NCBI GenBank assembly: GCA_902780505.1
Contig: CACZFN010000006.1
Span: 101,557-165,556 of the forward strand
Direction: 5' to 3'
DNA length: 64,000 nt
DNA from: an uncultured Ruminococcus sp.
Lineage (GTDB): Bacteria; Bacillota; Clostridia; Oscillospirales; Ruminococcaceae
In this document: positions 26,546 to 35,089 of the stretch, piece after piece
Position numbering within the stretch: position 1 is the first letter of the stretch
How the letters are laid out: the number at the start of each line of letters is the position of its first letter
Notes under the pieces: generated by a model
Told to the model about the DNA's origin: nothing
The model's database searches: none
What the model saw: only the letters and a program-made list of their open reading frames with translations
Made by a program: the position numbers and the translations under genes

Positions 26546-27379
26546 TTACTGCTTAGCCGCTTTCCTTGCAGCTATCTCTTTTGCTTTTTTGTCGAGTTCC
26601 TGCTGCTTTTTCTTTTTCTGTGCCTTTTCCTTTGCTTTGCGGGCTTCGATCGTTGTCAGGTATTCGTCCGCGATCGGGCCTATCTCGCCGGACATCACCA
26701 CTTCGCCCTTGTTCAGCCACAGTGCATGGTCACACATATCCTTGCAGGTTTCCATATTATGCGATACAAACAGAAGTGTCGTACCGTCAGCAAGCATCTC
26801 GTTCATTTTGTTCATGCACTTTTTCCTGAAAAGTACGTCCCCTACTGAGAGCACCTCGTCAACTATCAGGATATCAGGCTTTACCATAGTTGCAACGGAA
26901 AAACCGAGCCTTGATTTCATACCTGATGAAAAGTTCTTGACAGGTGTGTCCAGAAAATCCTCAAGTTCTGAAAACTCCACTATCTCGTCAAATTTCGACT
27001 GCACGAATTTCTTTGAGTATCCGAGTATACAGCCGTTTAAATATATGTTTTCCCTTGCTGTTAGTTTCGGATCAATGCCTGCGCCGAGTTCTATCAGTGA
27101 AGCCACTGTGCCGTTTACCTTTACACTGCCCTTGTACGGCTTTAGTATCCTGCTTATTACTTTTAAAAGCGTGCTCTTGCCGCTTCCGTTAGTACCTATT
27201 ATCGCCCACGCTTCACAGGGGCGTATTTTAAGGTCAACGTCTTTAAGTGCCAAAAACTCCTTGAACATTAGTTCGTGCCTGACTAACTTTACAAAGTATT
27301 CTTTTAAGTTGTCTATGTTTTCCGACGCTTTATTGAAGCGCACCGTGACCTTGTCAACATCTACGATATATTCGTTCAT
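26546..27379 (-). CDS. ABC-2 polysaccharide exporter ATP-binding protein
   Basis: A 277-residue ATPase of the TagH/Wzt (RfbE) group. Walker A GTNGSGKSTLLK, signature NFSSGMKSRLGFSVA, Walker B PDILIVDEVLSVGD and the H-loop FVSHN are complete. It ends with a Lys/Glu-rich coiled tail, without the carbohydrate-binding C-terminal domain of O-antigen Wzt. It pairs with the permease upstream; together they export a lipid-linked glycan such as teichoic acid or capsule. ATG has a GGGAAG site. Confidence 0.9.
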   Translation of the reverse strand: MNEYIVDVDKVTVRFNKASENIDNLKEYFVKLVRHELMFKEFLALKDVDLKIRPCEAWAIIGTNGSGKSTLLKVISRILKPYKGSVKVNGTVASLIELGAGIDPKLTARENIYLNGCILGYSKKFVQSKFDEIVEFSELEDFLDTPVKNFSSGMKSRLGFSVATMVKPDILIVDEVLSVGDVLFRKKCMNKMNEMLADGTTLLFVSHNMETCKDMCDHALWLNKGEVVMSGEIGPIADEYLTTIEARKAKEKAQKKKKQQELDKKAKEIAARKAAKQ

Positions 27380-27390
27380 ATTTCTTCCCT

Positions 27391-28287
27391 TTAGATATAA
27401 AGTATAAACTTGTCCTGTGTCTTGCGGAATACCGCAACGCCTATAAAGAACATCAGAAATGCATACCCGAAGCCGAGAATAAAGTCCTTCGGTGCCATTA
27501 CCTGCCAGAACGGCACATCACTTATAACAGGACTCCATACAAACGCGCGGAACTGTTTTATATAAATGTATGCAGGGTTGCAATAGTCGATAAATTTTGC
27601 AAGAATGTAAGCCGTCTGTGTTTCGCCGAGCTTTTTCTGTTTTGCGGCCCTGTCATAGAAAAGACCGATATTGTAGAATATCGCCGACATATAAAGCCAC
27701 ATTGTCAGTATTGCATTGTAGATGTATTTTATATCCCTGAAAAATACATCAAGCGCCGCTAAAAAGAACCCGAGCCCCATTGAGAAAATGTAGGCTTCTA
27801 TTATTACTATCACAATGCCAATGTTCTTCCATGAAAACAGGAACACGCCGTCAATAAGCGAAAGTGCTGCCATAAGCACGACCATTGCCCCTAAGCTGAA
27901 TACAAAATCCACCATTGAAGCGGTTATCTTCGACATAGGGAACATAAACTTCGATACATATGTCTTTTTTAACAGTGAAGCGTTGCCCGTGATAGCGTCC
28001 ATTGATTTAGTGGTGGCAGTCTTGATGAATTCAAACACAGTTCTGCCGCACATAAGGTAAACGGGGAAGTATTCGGTCTTTTTATTAAAAAGCAGCGTGA
28101 ATACGATAGACATTATTATCATTATAAGCAAAGGGTTTAGTATACTCCACACATACCCTAAAAAGCTTCTTCTGTATTTGAGCTTTATGTCCCTTGCCAC
28201 AAGCTGATACAGCAGGTCTTTATAATTTAGCAGTTCTAAGAAAGATCCCTCTTTGAACCTGAATTTCTTTTCTTCCAATTCATTCAT
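27391..28287 (-). CDS. ABC-2 polysaccharide exporter permease
   Basis: A 298-residue TagG/RfbA-type permease with six membrane helices (for example LLIMIIMSIVFTLLF, VFSLGAMVVLMAALSLI, GFGYAFLMFFIGVAVF). The N-terminal FLELLNYKDLLYQLVARDIKLKYRRS and FFRDIKYIYNAIL are typical of this family. The start is uncertain: ATG 28287 directly follows AAAGGA, and an in-frame TTG at 28302 is possible. It is first in a four-gene unit (permease, ATPase, GT2, Nudix). Confidence 0.87.
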   Translation of the reverse strand: MNELEEKKFRFKEGSFLELLNYKDLLYQLVARDIKLKYRRSFLGYVWSILNPLLIMIIMSIVFTLLFNKKTEYFPVYLMCGRTVFEFIKTATTKSMDAITGNASLLKKTYVSKFMFPMSKITASMVDFVFSLGAMVVLMAALSLIDGVFLFSWKNIGIVIVIIEAYIFSMGLGFFLAALDVFFRDIKYIYNAILTMWLYMSAIFYNIGLFYDRAAKQKKLGETQTAYILAKFIDYCNPAYIYIKQFRAFVWSPVISDVPFWQVMAPKDFILGFGYAFLMFFIGVAVFRKTQDKFILYI

Positions 28288-28327
28288 TCCTTTAAAAATC
28301 AAAAGTGTATGTTTGCATATTCACTTA

Positions 28328-28356
28328 ATTTTATCACGATTAAAAACCCCTGTCAA
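28328..28356 (-). promoter_or_regulatory. Sigma-A promoter of the polysaccharide exporter cluster
   Basis: Minus strand: TTGACA (28351-28356), 17-bp spacer, TAAAAT (28328-28333), about 40 bases before the permease start. Confidence 0.82.
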
Positions 28357-28431
28357 GTCAAATGCTGAAATAATCAACGCTTTGACCGAAAACTGCACCT
28401 GCAACCGTGTTTTATCAAGCATATTACACAT

Positions 28432-28463
28432 AAAAAAGCCGCTGCTTCGTATAAACAGCGGCT
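28432..28463 (-). terminator. Terminator after the FakA-C-like gene
   Basis: Minus strand stem AGCCGCTG/CAGCGGCT (28456-28463 with 28437-28444), 11-base loop, followed by six T residues. Confidence 0.9.
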
Positions 28464-28471
28464 GTTGACCT

Positions 28472-28723
28472 TTATCCGTGTAACCCTCTTGACTGTCTGT
28501 CCATGTCCTCGACTATGATATCGTATATCTCACCTAAGGACGCACAGTATTCAAGTATCTTCCACGGCTCGTTTGTGTGGAAGTGCAGTTTTGTCACATC
28601 ATCATCTGTAACAACAAGCAGGCTGTCCCCCACAAAATTGTCCGTGATATAATCAAACAGATCGTCCTCGTCAATACCTTCAGCCTGTAAAAGCAGCTGC
28701 GTGTCGTAGCGGAATTCTATCAT
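28472..28723 (-). CDS. Orphan FakA/YloV C-terminal-like domain protein
   Basis: An 83-residue protein that matches only the C-terminal segment of the FakA/YloV (DAK2-fusion fatty-acid kinase) family: RYDTQLLLQAEG, FVGDSLLVVTDDDVTKLHFH, TNEPWKILEYCASLGEIYDI and VEDMDRQ. The kinase (DegV-binding and DAK2) parts are absent. Start is ATG 28723 with AGGGTGA upstream, 10 bases after the stop of the sensor-GGDEF gene; the longer frame overlaps that gene. The stand-alone domain could bind FakB-type lipid carriers or act as a sensor; this is inference. Confidence 0.65.
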   Translation of the reverse strand: MIEFRYDTQLLLQAEGIDEDDLFDYITDNFVGDSLLVVTDDDVTKLHFHTNEPWKILEYCASLGEIYDIIVEDMDRQSRGLHG

Positions 28724-28733
28724 ATTTTTCACC

Positions 28734-30650
28734 CTAATCCTTTCTGACAGTCTTGCGTTTGAGCTTTTCGTCGTACATATTCTTATCAGCAAGCTTTGTT
28801 ATCTCGTCGATGTCATAGCCTTCCTGCGGTATAAGTGCATACCCGCACGAACAGCCGACCTTGTACGGCTTGTTGCTTATGGCGTTGTATTCGGTAAGGT
28901 TCCTGTAAACGTCCTTTATCGTAGCTTTCAGCTCACGCTCGTCTTTAAATGAAGACGCTATCAGAAATTCGTCGCCGCCTGTCCTTACGCAGATACTCCC
29001 CACAGGGAAGCACCTTATTATCGCCGAAGAACTTCTTACAATGGCATTGTCGCCCTCCTCGTGGCCGTATATGTCGTTTATCTTCTTCAGCCCGTCAACG
29101 TCAGCGCATATTATTGCGGCAAGCCTGCCTTTCTTCAGTGCTTCTTCGATGTACGGCACTTCGTATTTGTTTAGCCCGCGCCTGTTGAAAAGCCCCGTCA
29201 GCGGATCTCTCAGGTAAAGCTTCTGAAGCTCGCCTATCGCTTCGGTAAGTTCATTGTTCATATAAAAGCTTCCCGCATTGTTCTGAATAGCGACGAGCCA
29301 CGCCGAGAACATATCGCCCTCGATATAATTATCGGGCGGAACTATGGCAAGGTACCCGAGAAAGTTGCGCTTAAAGTATATAGGCGCTATAACATAGTGT
29401 ACAGGTCCGTCCTCGTCGTCAAGCCCTCCGGGGATAAGCTCACTTGTGTAAAACTCCGTCCCCACAGGCACATCATGTCCCTTGCTGAGCATTGATACCA
29501 TTTTTTCGGGGACCGTCCAGGGGTTGCTGTCGTCTTTGTCTATATCAATCAGATCCTGCTTGTGCTCTATATCAAAGTTTATGCATACAAACATCTTTTC
29601 AAACCCGAAAATATCCGCACCCTCGCGAAGCGGCTCGTAAAGTTCCTCCGAGCTTGTGATGTTTGCAAATTCCGAGTTCATATATAAAATGTACCTGTTG
29701 AACTGCTTGAAGCGGTTGAGTTTTGCATAACGTTCCTCGTAGGTTTCGTCCTTTCTTGGCGTTACGGGAACACACCCGCATGATTCCCGCCTGACAAGTA
29801 CGCTTTCAACAAAGGTCTCGTATTCGGTATCCTCGCCCTTCATCATTCTTGCAAGCTTTTCAACTGCCGCCAGACCTGCCTCGTATATCGCGCGCCTTGC
29901 AGTGGTAAGCGTCGGCGTGCAAAGTGTGCTGTCGATCGTTGCATCAAAGCCCGTTACCACAACATCTTCGGGTATGCGGAAGCCGTGTTCTTTCAGCGTG
30001 TCCATGCAGAATATCGCCATAGTGTCATTTGCACAGGCGATAGCCTGCGGGAGTTTCCCCCGCTTTATGATATTTTCTGTACATTCGATTGACTTGCGCC
30101 AGAATTCTCCGTAATGTATCCTGCTTTCGTCTATCGGTATCCCATTTTCTGTCAGTACCTTTTTGTATGCCGCGAGCCTCTGGTCAGACTGCGGGTTGTT
30201 TTTAAAGCCGTTAATAAAATCTATCTCCGTAAACCCGTGGTCTTCCACCAAGTGCCTTATAACGTCTTCCATAGCGTTCTCGTTTGAAAGGGTTATCTTT
30301 TCGCATACTTCATAGGAGGGATCGTCTATATCCACCATAGGTACGCCGCGTTTTTTAGCTTCATTGGCAATATTAAAAAGCATACTGCTGCTCAGCATTG
30401 AATCACCGAAAACGAGTATGCCGTCTATCATATCAAAATTTATAAGCTTTATTACCTGCATTTCGCCGTTTACTATATCTTCGGGGATAACAAGGTCAAG
30501 ATTAAGCTCGGGCTTGCGCATTGAGTTAAAGAAAGTTATAAGGTTAAAGCCAAGCTCTCTGCACTTTTCACGGGCGCCGTGGATTATCATTATTTCATTT
30601 TGTTCGTCATATCCTGTAACGCATACTGCGATAGTTTTTCGTTTTCCCAT
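28734..30650 (-). CDS. Cytoplasmic LacI-type sugar sensor fused to GGDEF diguanylate cyclase
   Basis: A 638-residue protein. Residues 1-290 form a LacI/periplasmic-binding-protein-1 fold (KTIAVCVTGYDEQNEIMIIHG; ACANDTMAIFCMDTLKEHGF; PEDVVVTGFDATIDST) but lack both the N-terminal HTH and a signal peptide. A linking region (about 300-465) resembles a GAF-like sensor. The C-terminal GGDEF domain (about 475-635) starts with RDPLTGLFNRRGL and has RTGGDEFLI, so it should make c-di-GMP. No membrane segment is present. This would couple a cytoplasmic sugar or nucleoside signal to c-di-GMP. First gene of a two-gene unit with its own promoter. Confidence 0.88.
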   Translation of the reverse strand: MGKRKTIAVCVTGYDEQNEIMIIHGAREKCRELGFNLITFFNSMRKPELNLDLVIPEDIVNGEMQVIKLINFDMIDGILVFGDSMLSSSMLFNIANEAKKRGVPMVDIDDPSYEVCEKITLSNENAMEDVIRHLVEDHGFTEIDFINGFKNNPQSDQRLAAYKKVLTENGIPIDESRIHYGEFWRKSIECTENIIKRGKLPQAIACANDTMAIFCMDTLKEHGFRIPEDVVVTGFDATIDSTLCTPTLTTARRAIYEAGLAAVEKLARMMKGEDTEYETFVESVLVRRESCGCVPVTPRKDETYEERYAKLNRFKQFNRYILYMNSEFANITSSEELYEPLREGADIFGFEKMFVCINFDIEHKQDLIDIDKDDSNPWTVPEKMVSMLSKGHDVPVGTEFYTSELIPGGLDDEDGPVHYVIAPIYFKRNFLGYLAIVPPDNYIEGDMFSAWLVAIQNNAGSFYMNNELTEAIGELQKLYLRDPLTGLFNRRGLNKYEVPYIEEALKKGRLAAIICADVDGLKKINDIYGHEEGDNAIVRSSSAIIRCFPVGSICVRTGGDEFLIASSFKDERELKATIKDVYRNLTEYNAISNKPYKVGCSCGYALIPQEGYDIDEITKLADKNMYDEKLKRKTVRKD

Positions 30651-30686
30651 TCAAAGCACCTCGCTACTTTTCATAAATACATAATA

Positions 30687-30715
30687 AGTATATCATATAT
30701 TTTCATTATTTTCAA
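30687..30715 (-). promoter_or_regulatory. Sigma-A promoter of the sensor-GGDEF gene
   Basis: Minus strand: TTGAAA (30710-30715), 17-bp spacer, TATACT (30687-30692), 37 bases upstream of the ATG. Confidence 0.75.
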
Positions 30716-30761
30716 TCCCCGATTTAAGAAAATTTATGAAAATTAACTAAAATATTGACAT

Positions 30762-30790
30762 AAAAAGCAGGCCTGCACATTAGCGCAGGC
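30762..30790 (-). terminator. Terminator after the CotH-like gene
   Basis: Minus strand GCCTGC (30790-30785), 8-base loop, GCAGGC (30776-30771), then CTGC and a T-run (30766-30762). Confidence 0.65.
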
Positions 30791-30842
30791 GCAATATAGA
30801 AGTTTTATATCGCTGCTGCGCTTATGCATACCTGCCGCTTTA

Positions 30843-32396
30843 TTATTCAGTCATAAACTGTTCGTCCATCCATTTAAGCCTTTTTTCTATCCATTCAAAA
30901 AGCTTGTATGCGTTGTCAACGCCCCATTCGCTGTCACGGTTAAGGTCATCACGGTATTTTTCAAGGTAAGCTTTTTCGTCCTTTATGCACCCTTCAATTG
31001 CGCCGTCTTTCTGTAAAGCCGTCCACTTGGCACTTACCTTTGCCCTGAACCAGTCCTGCTTTATAAGTACGATAAACCACGGGTTTGACCTGTCGCCGTA
31101 CTGGTTTACAAAGCTCTTTGCCGAAAACCCGCCTGCCCAGTAGCGCTTGGTGCTGTCATTGTATGCCCAGTTGAAATCCCACGGGGAGGTAAATGTCAGT
31201 TTGTCATACTGTGCACCCTCAGCAAAATCGGTACACATAAAGAAGCTTCCTTCGCCGCAGTCGTAATCGTGAACTATCTCGTAAAGCAGGTACATATCCA
31301 CTACCGAGTCGATATTCATAACATTTTCCACCGTTTCCTCAGCAGATGTGAAGTCGGCCTTCACAAGATCGTAATTCTCATCAAACTTGAAGTATTCACC
31401 TTTTTCACAGGCTTGGTAAACTATCTCAAAAACACCGTTTAGGTATTTTTCTATAAACTCGACCTGCTCTTTTGTGTAAACGTCGTTCTTGACAGAGTAT
31501 TCCGCGGGTACAAAAGCCCTTGTTTCGCCGTTTGCGTCCTCGACCTCATATTCGCCGTAGTCAACGTTTATGTATATATTATCTTCTTCGCTCGTTGCAT
31601 AGTTGTCAAGCTCTAAATAGAACCCGAAATCCGTCCCCGTGTAGTTTTCCTCAGGCTCGGAGATATTCACCCTGTTCTTGCCCACCTGACACTGCTCGCA
31701 AAGCAGATAAGTGCCCTTGTACTGTCCGTTTACATAAGTATATACAAGCTGTGCATCAGAACAGAATGTGCCGTCTTTCATTATCGCCCGCCCGAAGCGC
31801 AGGGCAATGTCGTTTCTTATAAGATCCCAGTCAGCTTTGAGCAGCACCCAGCTTTTGTTTTCATTCCCGCCGTGAAGCCCTAACATATTGGTCTTTTTGT
31901 CAAACTTTATCCTGTATGGCACCTGGTTTTTGCGTATCTGTGCCACGTCGCCGTAAAAAGCGCTCGAGTTGCCCCTTACCTTTATCCCCGCAGATGCTTC
32001 CGAAAGCCTGTATTTGTCCTCACAGTTTATCACATCAACAAGGCAGGGGGTATATTCCTGCGTGGATACTATCTCGTCCTCATCCTTTGTGGTAACGCTT
32101 ATTATCGGGATGCAGTATTTATCTTCAAGCTCCTTTTCACGCTTTTCCACAGCCGCCTTGTCTGCGCCCGCCGTTTCAAAGGTGAGCGGCTGTTCATTTA
32201 TGACCTGTTTTGGCTTTTGTTTGAGCATTTCAAATTCAGGCTCTTTTTCTTCCTCGCTGCTGCTTTCCTGCACAGCGGAGGAATTATCGGCTGTACTTTC
32301 CTGCACGCTTTGCGCCGAACTGTCACTGCCTGCACACCCGCCGAGTGTTATGCAAAGCGCAAGTAAAAGCGATACTATTCTTGTCTTTTCCTTCAT
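30843..32396 (-). CDS. CotH-like surface lipoprotein
   Basis: A 517-residue lipoprotein: signal peptide with lipobox LGGCAG (Cys near 21), Ser/Glu-rich linker to about 60, then a CotH kinase-like domain (IKVRGNSSA, VPYRIKFDKKTNMLGL, KSWVLLKADWDLIRNDIA, GTYLLCEQ, TFTSPWDFNWAY). CotH proteins share a kinase fold; family members phosphorylate spore-coat proteins, and in ruminococci CotH is found with cellulosomal systems. Here it is membrane-anchored outside the cell. The aldo/keto reductase upstream ends 16 bases before it, so they share a transcript. Confidence 0.87.
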   Translation of the reverse strand: MKEKTRIVSLLLALCITLGGCAGSDSSAQSVQESTADNSSAVQESSSEEEKEPEFEMLKQKPKQVINEQPLTFETAGADKAAVEKREKELEDKYCIPIISVTTKDEDEIVSTQEYTPCLVDVINCEDKYRLSEASAGIKVRGNSSAFYGDVAQIRKNQVPYRIKFDKKTNMLGLHGGNENKSWVLLKADWDLIRNDIALRFGRAIMKDGTFCSDAQLVYTYVNGQYKGTYLLCEQCQVGKNRVNISEPEENYTGTDFGFYLELDNYATSEEDNIYINVDYGEYEVEDANGETRAFVPAEYSVKNDVYTKEQVEFIEKYLNGVFEIVYQACEKGEYFKFDENYDLVKADFTSAEETVENVMNIDSVVDMYLLYEIVHDYDCGEGSFFMCTDFAEGAQYDKLTFTSPWDFNWAYNDSTKRYWAGGFSAKSFVNQYGDRSNPWFIVLIKQDWFRAKVSAKWTALQKDGAIEGCIKDEKAYLEKYRDDLNRDSEWGVDNAYKLFEWIEKRLKWMDEQFMTE

Positions 32397-32412
32397 TATG
32401 CTTCCTCCGAAT

Positions 32413-33408
32413 TCATGCTTTAAGTATCTTTTCTATTTCTTCAAGCTCTCCGCTTGTAAATTCACCCGCTTCAAGCGCACCTGCGTTGTTTATTATCTGT
32501 TCCTTCCTGCTTGCCCCGCATAAAACAGTCGCCACCGCCTTGTTGCTCAGAAGCCATGCAATAGCAAGCTGTGAAAGCGAAAGTCCTTTGCCGGCTGCGA
32601 TATCATTGAGCGCCCTGAGCCTTGCAAGCATCTTGTCGTCAAGCTGCGAAGCTATCCATGTGTTGCCCTTGCCTATCCTTGAATCCTGCGGTATGCCCTT
32701 TAAATACCTGTCGGTAAGGAAGCCCTGATACAGCGGCGAGAACACTGCAAGTCCTATGCCGTTTTGGATACAGAACTTATCAAGCCCGTCGTCCTCCACC
32801 CAGCGGTTGAGCATTGAATACGAAGGCTGGTTTACGATAAACGGCGTTTTAAGCTCTTTGAAAATATCGAGTATCGCGGAAGTCTGTTCCTTATTATAGT
32901 TTGATATGCCGACATAAAGTGCCTTGCCCTGCCTTACCACTTGGTCAAGAGCGAGTGCTGTTTCTTCAAGCGGGGTGTTCGGATCAAATATGTGGTGGTA
33001 GTAAATATCGACATATTCAAGCCCCATTCTTTTAAGGCTCTGGTCAAGCGATGCGATAAGGTACTTCCGGCAGCCGTTCCTGTCGCCGTAAACGCCGTCC
33101 CACATCTCGTACCCTGCTTTGGTAGAGATGCATAGTTCATCTCTGTATGCCCTTAACCCCCTGTCAAGTATCTTTCCGAAGTTTTCCTCCGCCGATCCGT
33201 TATAAGGGTGCCCGTAGTTATTCGCAAGGTCAAAATGGGTAATGCCGAGGTCAAACGCAGTGCGGCACATTTCCTCTGCTTTTATAAAGTCAGAACCAAA
33301 TCCGAAATTCTGCCAAAGTCCAAGCGATATCGCACTTACCCTCAGCCCGCTTTTCCCGAAGTGATTGTACTTCATTTTTTCATATCGTTTTTCGTTTGCA
33401 GTATACAT
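32413..33408 (-). CDS. Aldo/keto reductase (YghZ-type)
   Basis: A 331-residue NADPH-dependent reductase. YNHFGKSGLRVSAISLGLW, catalytic Tyr in ANNYGHPYNGSAEENFG, Lys in ISTKAGYEMWDG and His in DIYYHHIFDPNTP are as in the YghZ/L-glyceraldehyde-3-P reductase group. Full length. AAGGAGATATAATT before the ATG. The substrate is not certain; reduction of toxic aldehydes is the family role. Its promoter is not clear in the AT-rich upstream region. Confidence 0.88.
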   Translation of the reverse strand: MYTANEKRYEKMKYNHFGKSGLRVSAISLGLWQNFGFGSDFIKAEEMCRTAFDLGITHFDLANNYGHPYNGSAEENFGKILDRGLRAYRDELCISTKAGYEMWDGVYGDRNGCRKYLIASLDQSLKRMGLEYVDIYYHHIFDPNTPLEETALALDQVVRQGKALYVGISNYNKEQTSAILDIFKELKTPFIVNQPSYSMLNRWVEDDGLDKFCIQNGIGLAVFSPLYQGFLTDRYLKGIPQDSRIGKGNTWIASQLDDKMLARLRALNDIAAGKGLSLSQLAIAWLLSNKAVATVLCGASRKEQIINNAGALEAGEFTSGELEEIEKILKA

Positions 33409-33520
33409 AATTATATCTCCTTCCGGTCGATCCAGCCGATAATGCTACTATTTAATGATACTCTAATAATAGCTAAAAATAAATAACAAATTATAACTTT
33501 TATTTAACATTTTCTATAAA

Positions 33521-33617
33521 CCCCTCCGCCCGCCTGCGGCGGCCACCTCCCATGAATCGAAGATTCTAAGTTCAGGGGAGGCAAGTCCCTCCGACCGCCT
33601 GCGGCGGCTGCCTTCCC
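33521..33617. repeat. Tandem CCCTCCGNCCGCCTGCGGCGGC repeat element
   Basis: Two copies of a GC-rich unit: 33521-33551 and 33586-33617, each with CCGCCTGCGGCGGC as a short hairpin followed by a CCTCCC/CCTTCCC edge. Between them CCTCCC pairs with GGGGAGG. The pattern resembles the REP/MITE-like intergenic elements common in gut Bacillota. Confidence 0.65.
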
Positions 33618-33644
33618 TTCTTTCGCCTGCGGCTGTTTGGCTGT

Positions 33645-33678
33645 TAAAAAAGTCCGAAAGCGGAATTGCTTTCGGACT
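33645..33678 (-). terminator. Terminator of the HD-GYP gene
   Basis: Perfect 11-bp stem AGTCCGAAAGC (33651-33661) with GCTTTCGGACT (33668-33678), 6-base loop; on the minus strand it is followed by TTTTTT. It starts 9 bases after the stop. Confidence 0.92.
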
Positions 33679-33686
33679 TTTATCTT

Positions 33687-34763
33687 TTATATGGCACCCT
33701 CGGTGGTTTCTATCTTGATGTTCAGGGATTTTTCAAGGTATGCCCTTGATCTCGGCTCACTCTGGTTGAACGCTTCTATTACCTTCGGCGGGAACACGCC
33801 GCACTTGCCCTCACGTATCATTGCGACCGCCTGGTCATACGGTATCGCCGATTTGTAAACTCTCTCCGCTATAAGCGCATTATAAACGTCCACAAGTGAG
33901 TATATCTGCGCCGCAACTGGTATCTGCTCACCTTCCAGCCTGTCAGGGTAGCCCTTGCCGTCCCAGCGCTCGTGGTGGTACTTGGCTATCTCAAAGGCGT
34001 ATTTGAAAAACTTGTGCGAATTGTCAAGCCCGAACCGTGTCAGCAGCTCTACGCCCTTTACCGTGTGCTGTTTCATGGTAAGGAACTCGTCGTCCGTCAG
34101 CTTGCCCGCTTTGAAAAGTATCGCGGGCGGTATAAGTGCTTTGCCCACATCATGCAGCGCTGCCGCATCGGAAATATAGTCGATATCCTCTTTGGTAAGC
34201 CCGTATTCCGGGAACATATCTGCAAAGCTCTCTGTAAGTATCCTTGTAAGGTCTTTGCTTCGTATTATGTGGTCAGCTGATTCAAACTGTATAAGCGTAA
34301 AGCAGTTTGAAAGCACGTTGATAAGCATCTTGGTGCGTTTTTCAAGTTCCTCGCTGTCTGCACTGCTGCCTTTGTCGACACCGGCATAAAGCGAGGTAAG
34401 GGCGTTCATTTTTGTTCTGAGGTAGGTCGGATCGTAAGGCATCTCTATTATTTCGCTGTACCCCTGCTCGTAGACCGCTGATGCGTGGTCTTCACAGACC
34501 TCTCTCGGGAGCATCGCGATAAGCGGGACATTGTCAGAATACTTCTTTGTAGTGAAATCTTCCCCGTAAACCCGCATTTCGTTTGAAAATTCGCTGTCAC
34601 AGCATATCACTGCCGACATACGCCCGATTAGTGCCGAGGTCTTGCTTACAGCTTCCATATAACTGCTGAGGGTTATTATGTTGTATTCCTTGCCAAGTGC
34701 CTGTTTGAGCACAAACTGGTTCATCTTGTTGTTGCCTATATACAGTATGCTTTTTTCGACCAT
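33687..34763 (-). CDS. REC-like / HD-GYP c-di-GMP phosphodiesterase
   Basis: A 358-residue soluble protein. Residues 1-125 resemble a response-regulator receiver (SILYIGNNKMNQFVLKQAL; AVICCDSE), but the usual Lys-Pro is MP in IIEMPYDP, so phosphorylation is doubtful. Residues about 150-345 form an HD-GYP domain: AALHDVGKALIP (HD), YHHERWDGKGYPD (HHE and GYP), AQIYSLVDVYNAL. The active-site set is complete, so it should degrade c-di-GMP. It diverges from the flagellar locus, separated by 326 bases that hold both promoters. Confidence 0.9.
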   Translation of the reverse strand: MVEKSILYIGNNKMNQFVLKQALGKEYNIITLSSYMEAVSKTSALIGRMSAVICCDSEFSNEMRVYGEDFTTKKYSDNVPLIAMLPREVCEDHASAVYEQGYSEIIEMPYDPTYLRTKMNALTSLYAGVDKGSSADSEELEKRTKMLINVLSNCFTLIQFESADHIIRSKDLTRILTESFADMFPEYGLTKEDIDYISDAAALHDVGKALIPPAILFKAGKLTDDEFLTMKQHTVKGVELLTRFGLDNSHKFFKYAFEIAKYHHERWDGKGYPDRLEGEQIPVAAQIYSLVDVYNALIAERVYKSAIPYDQAVAMIREGKCGVFPPKVIEAFNQSEPRSRAYLEKSLNIKIETTEGAI

Positions 34764-34800
34764 TTCCTCACCGCCCTTTCAAGAGATAATACCCGACATT

Positions 34801-34829
34801 ATTATACATCACAAACGCCCTTTTGTCAA
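34801..34829 (-). promoter_or_regulatory. Sigma-A promoter of the HD-GYP gene
   Basis: Minus strand: TTGACA (34824-34829), 17-bp spacer, TATAAT (34801-34806); both hexamers perfect. Confidence 0.88.
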
Positions 34830-34974
34830 CGCTAAATCCCTATTTTTGGACAATTTGCAATTATGCAAAGTATCTTTTTCGGCATATTGACCAAAATGAA
34901 ATTTTTACCTTTGTCTAAACCGCCGAAAAGTTGCCTTTCATTTGTGATAAATTGAATAAATTTTGAGAACGTGC

Positions 34975-35003
34975 TTGATTTTTGTACAGTTATGTAGTAT
35001 AAT
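34975..35003 (+). promoter_or_regulatory. Sigma-A promoter of the flagellar operon
   Basis: TTGATT (34975-34980), 17-bp spacer, TATAAT (34998-35003), leaving a leader of about 80 bases before flgB. No sigma-D-type TAAA...GCCGATA element was seen in this interval, so the early operon appears sigma-A driven. Confidence 0.82.
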
Positions 35004-35089
35004 TAAGTTGGTATATTATAAAATGATATAATTGTCGGCATACGATTAAATCAAAAGAATTAACAAAATGTTTTCGGGAGGAAAAGCCT

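Noticed and set aside
26430-27407. 325-codon open frame on the plus strand
   Set aside because: It is antisense to the ABC exporter ATPase, whose motifs are complete; the composition is Ser/Phe-rich as expected of a shadow.
33521-33617. CRISPR array
   Set aside because: Only two units with unequal spacing and internal hairpins, no regular spacers and no cas genes.
34764-35089. Sigma-D promoter in front of flgB
   Set aside because: No TAAA-N15-GCCGATA-type match at a proper distance; a sigma-A promoter is clear.
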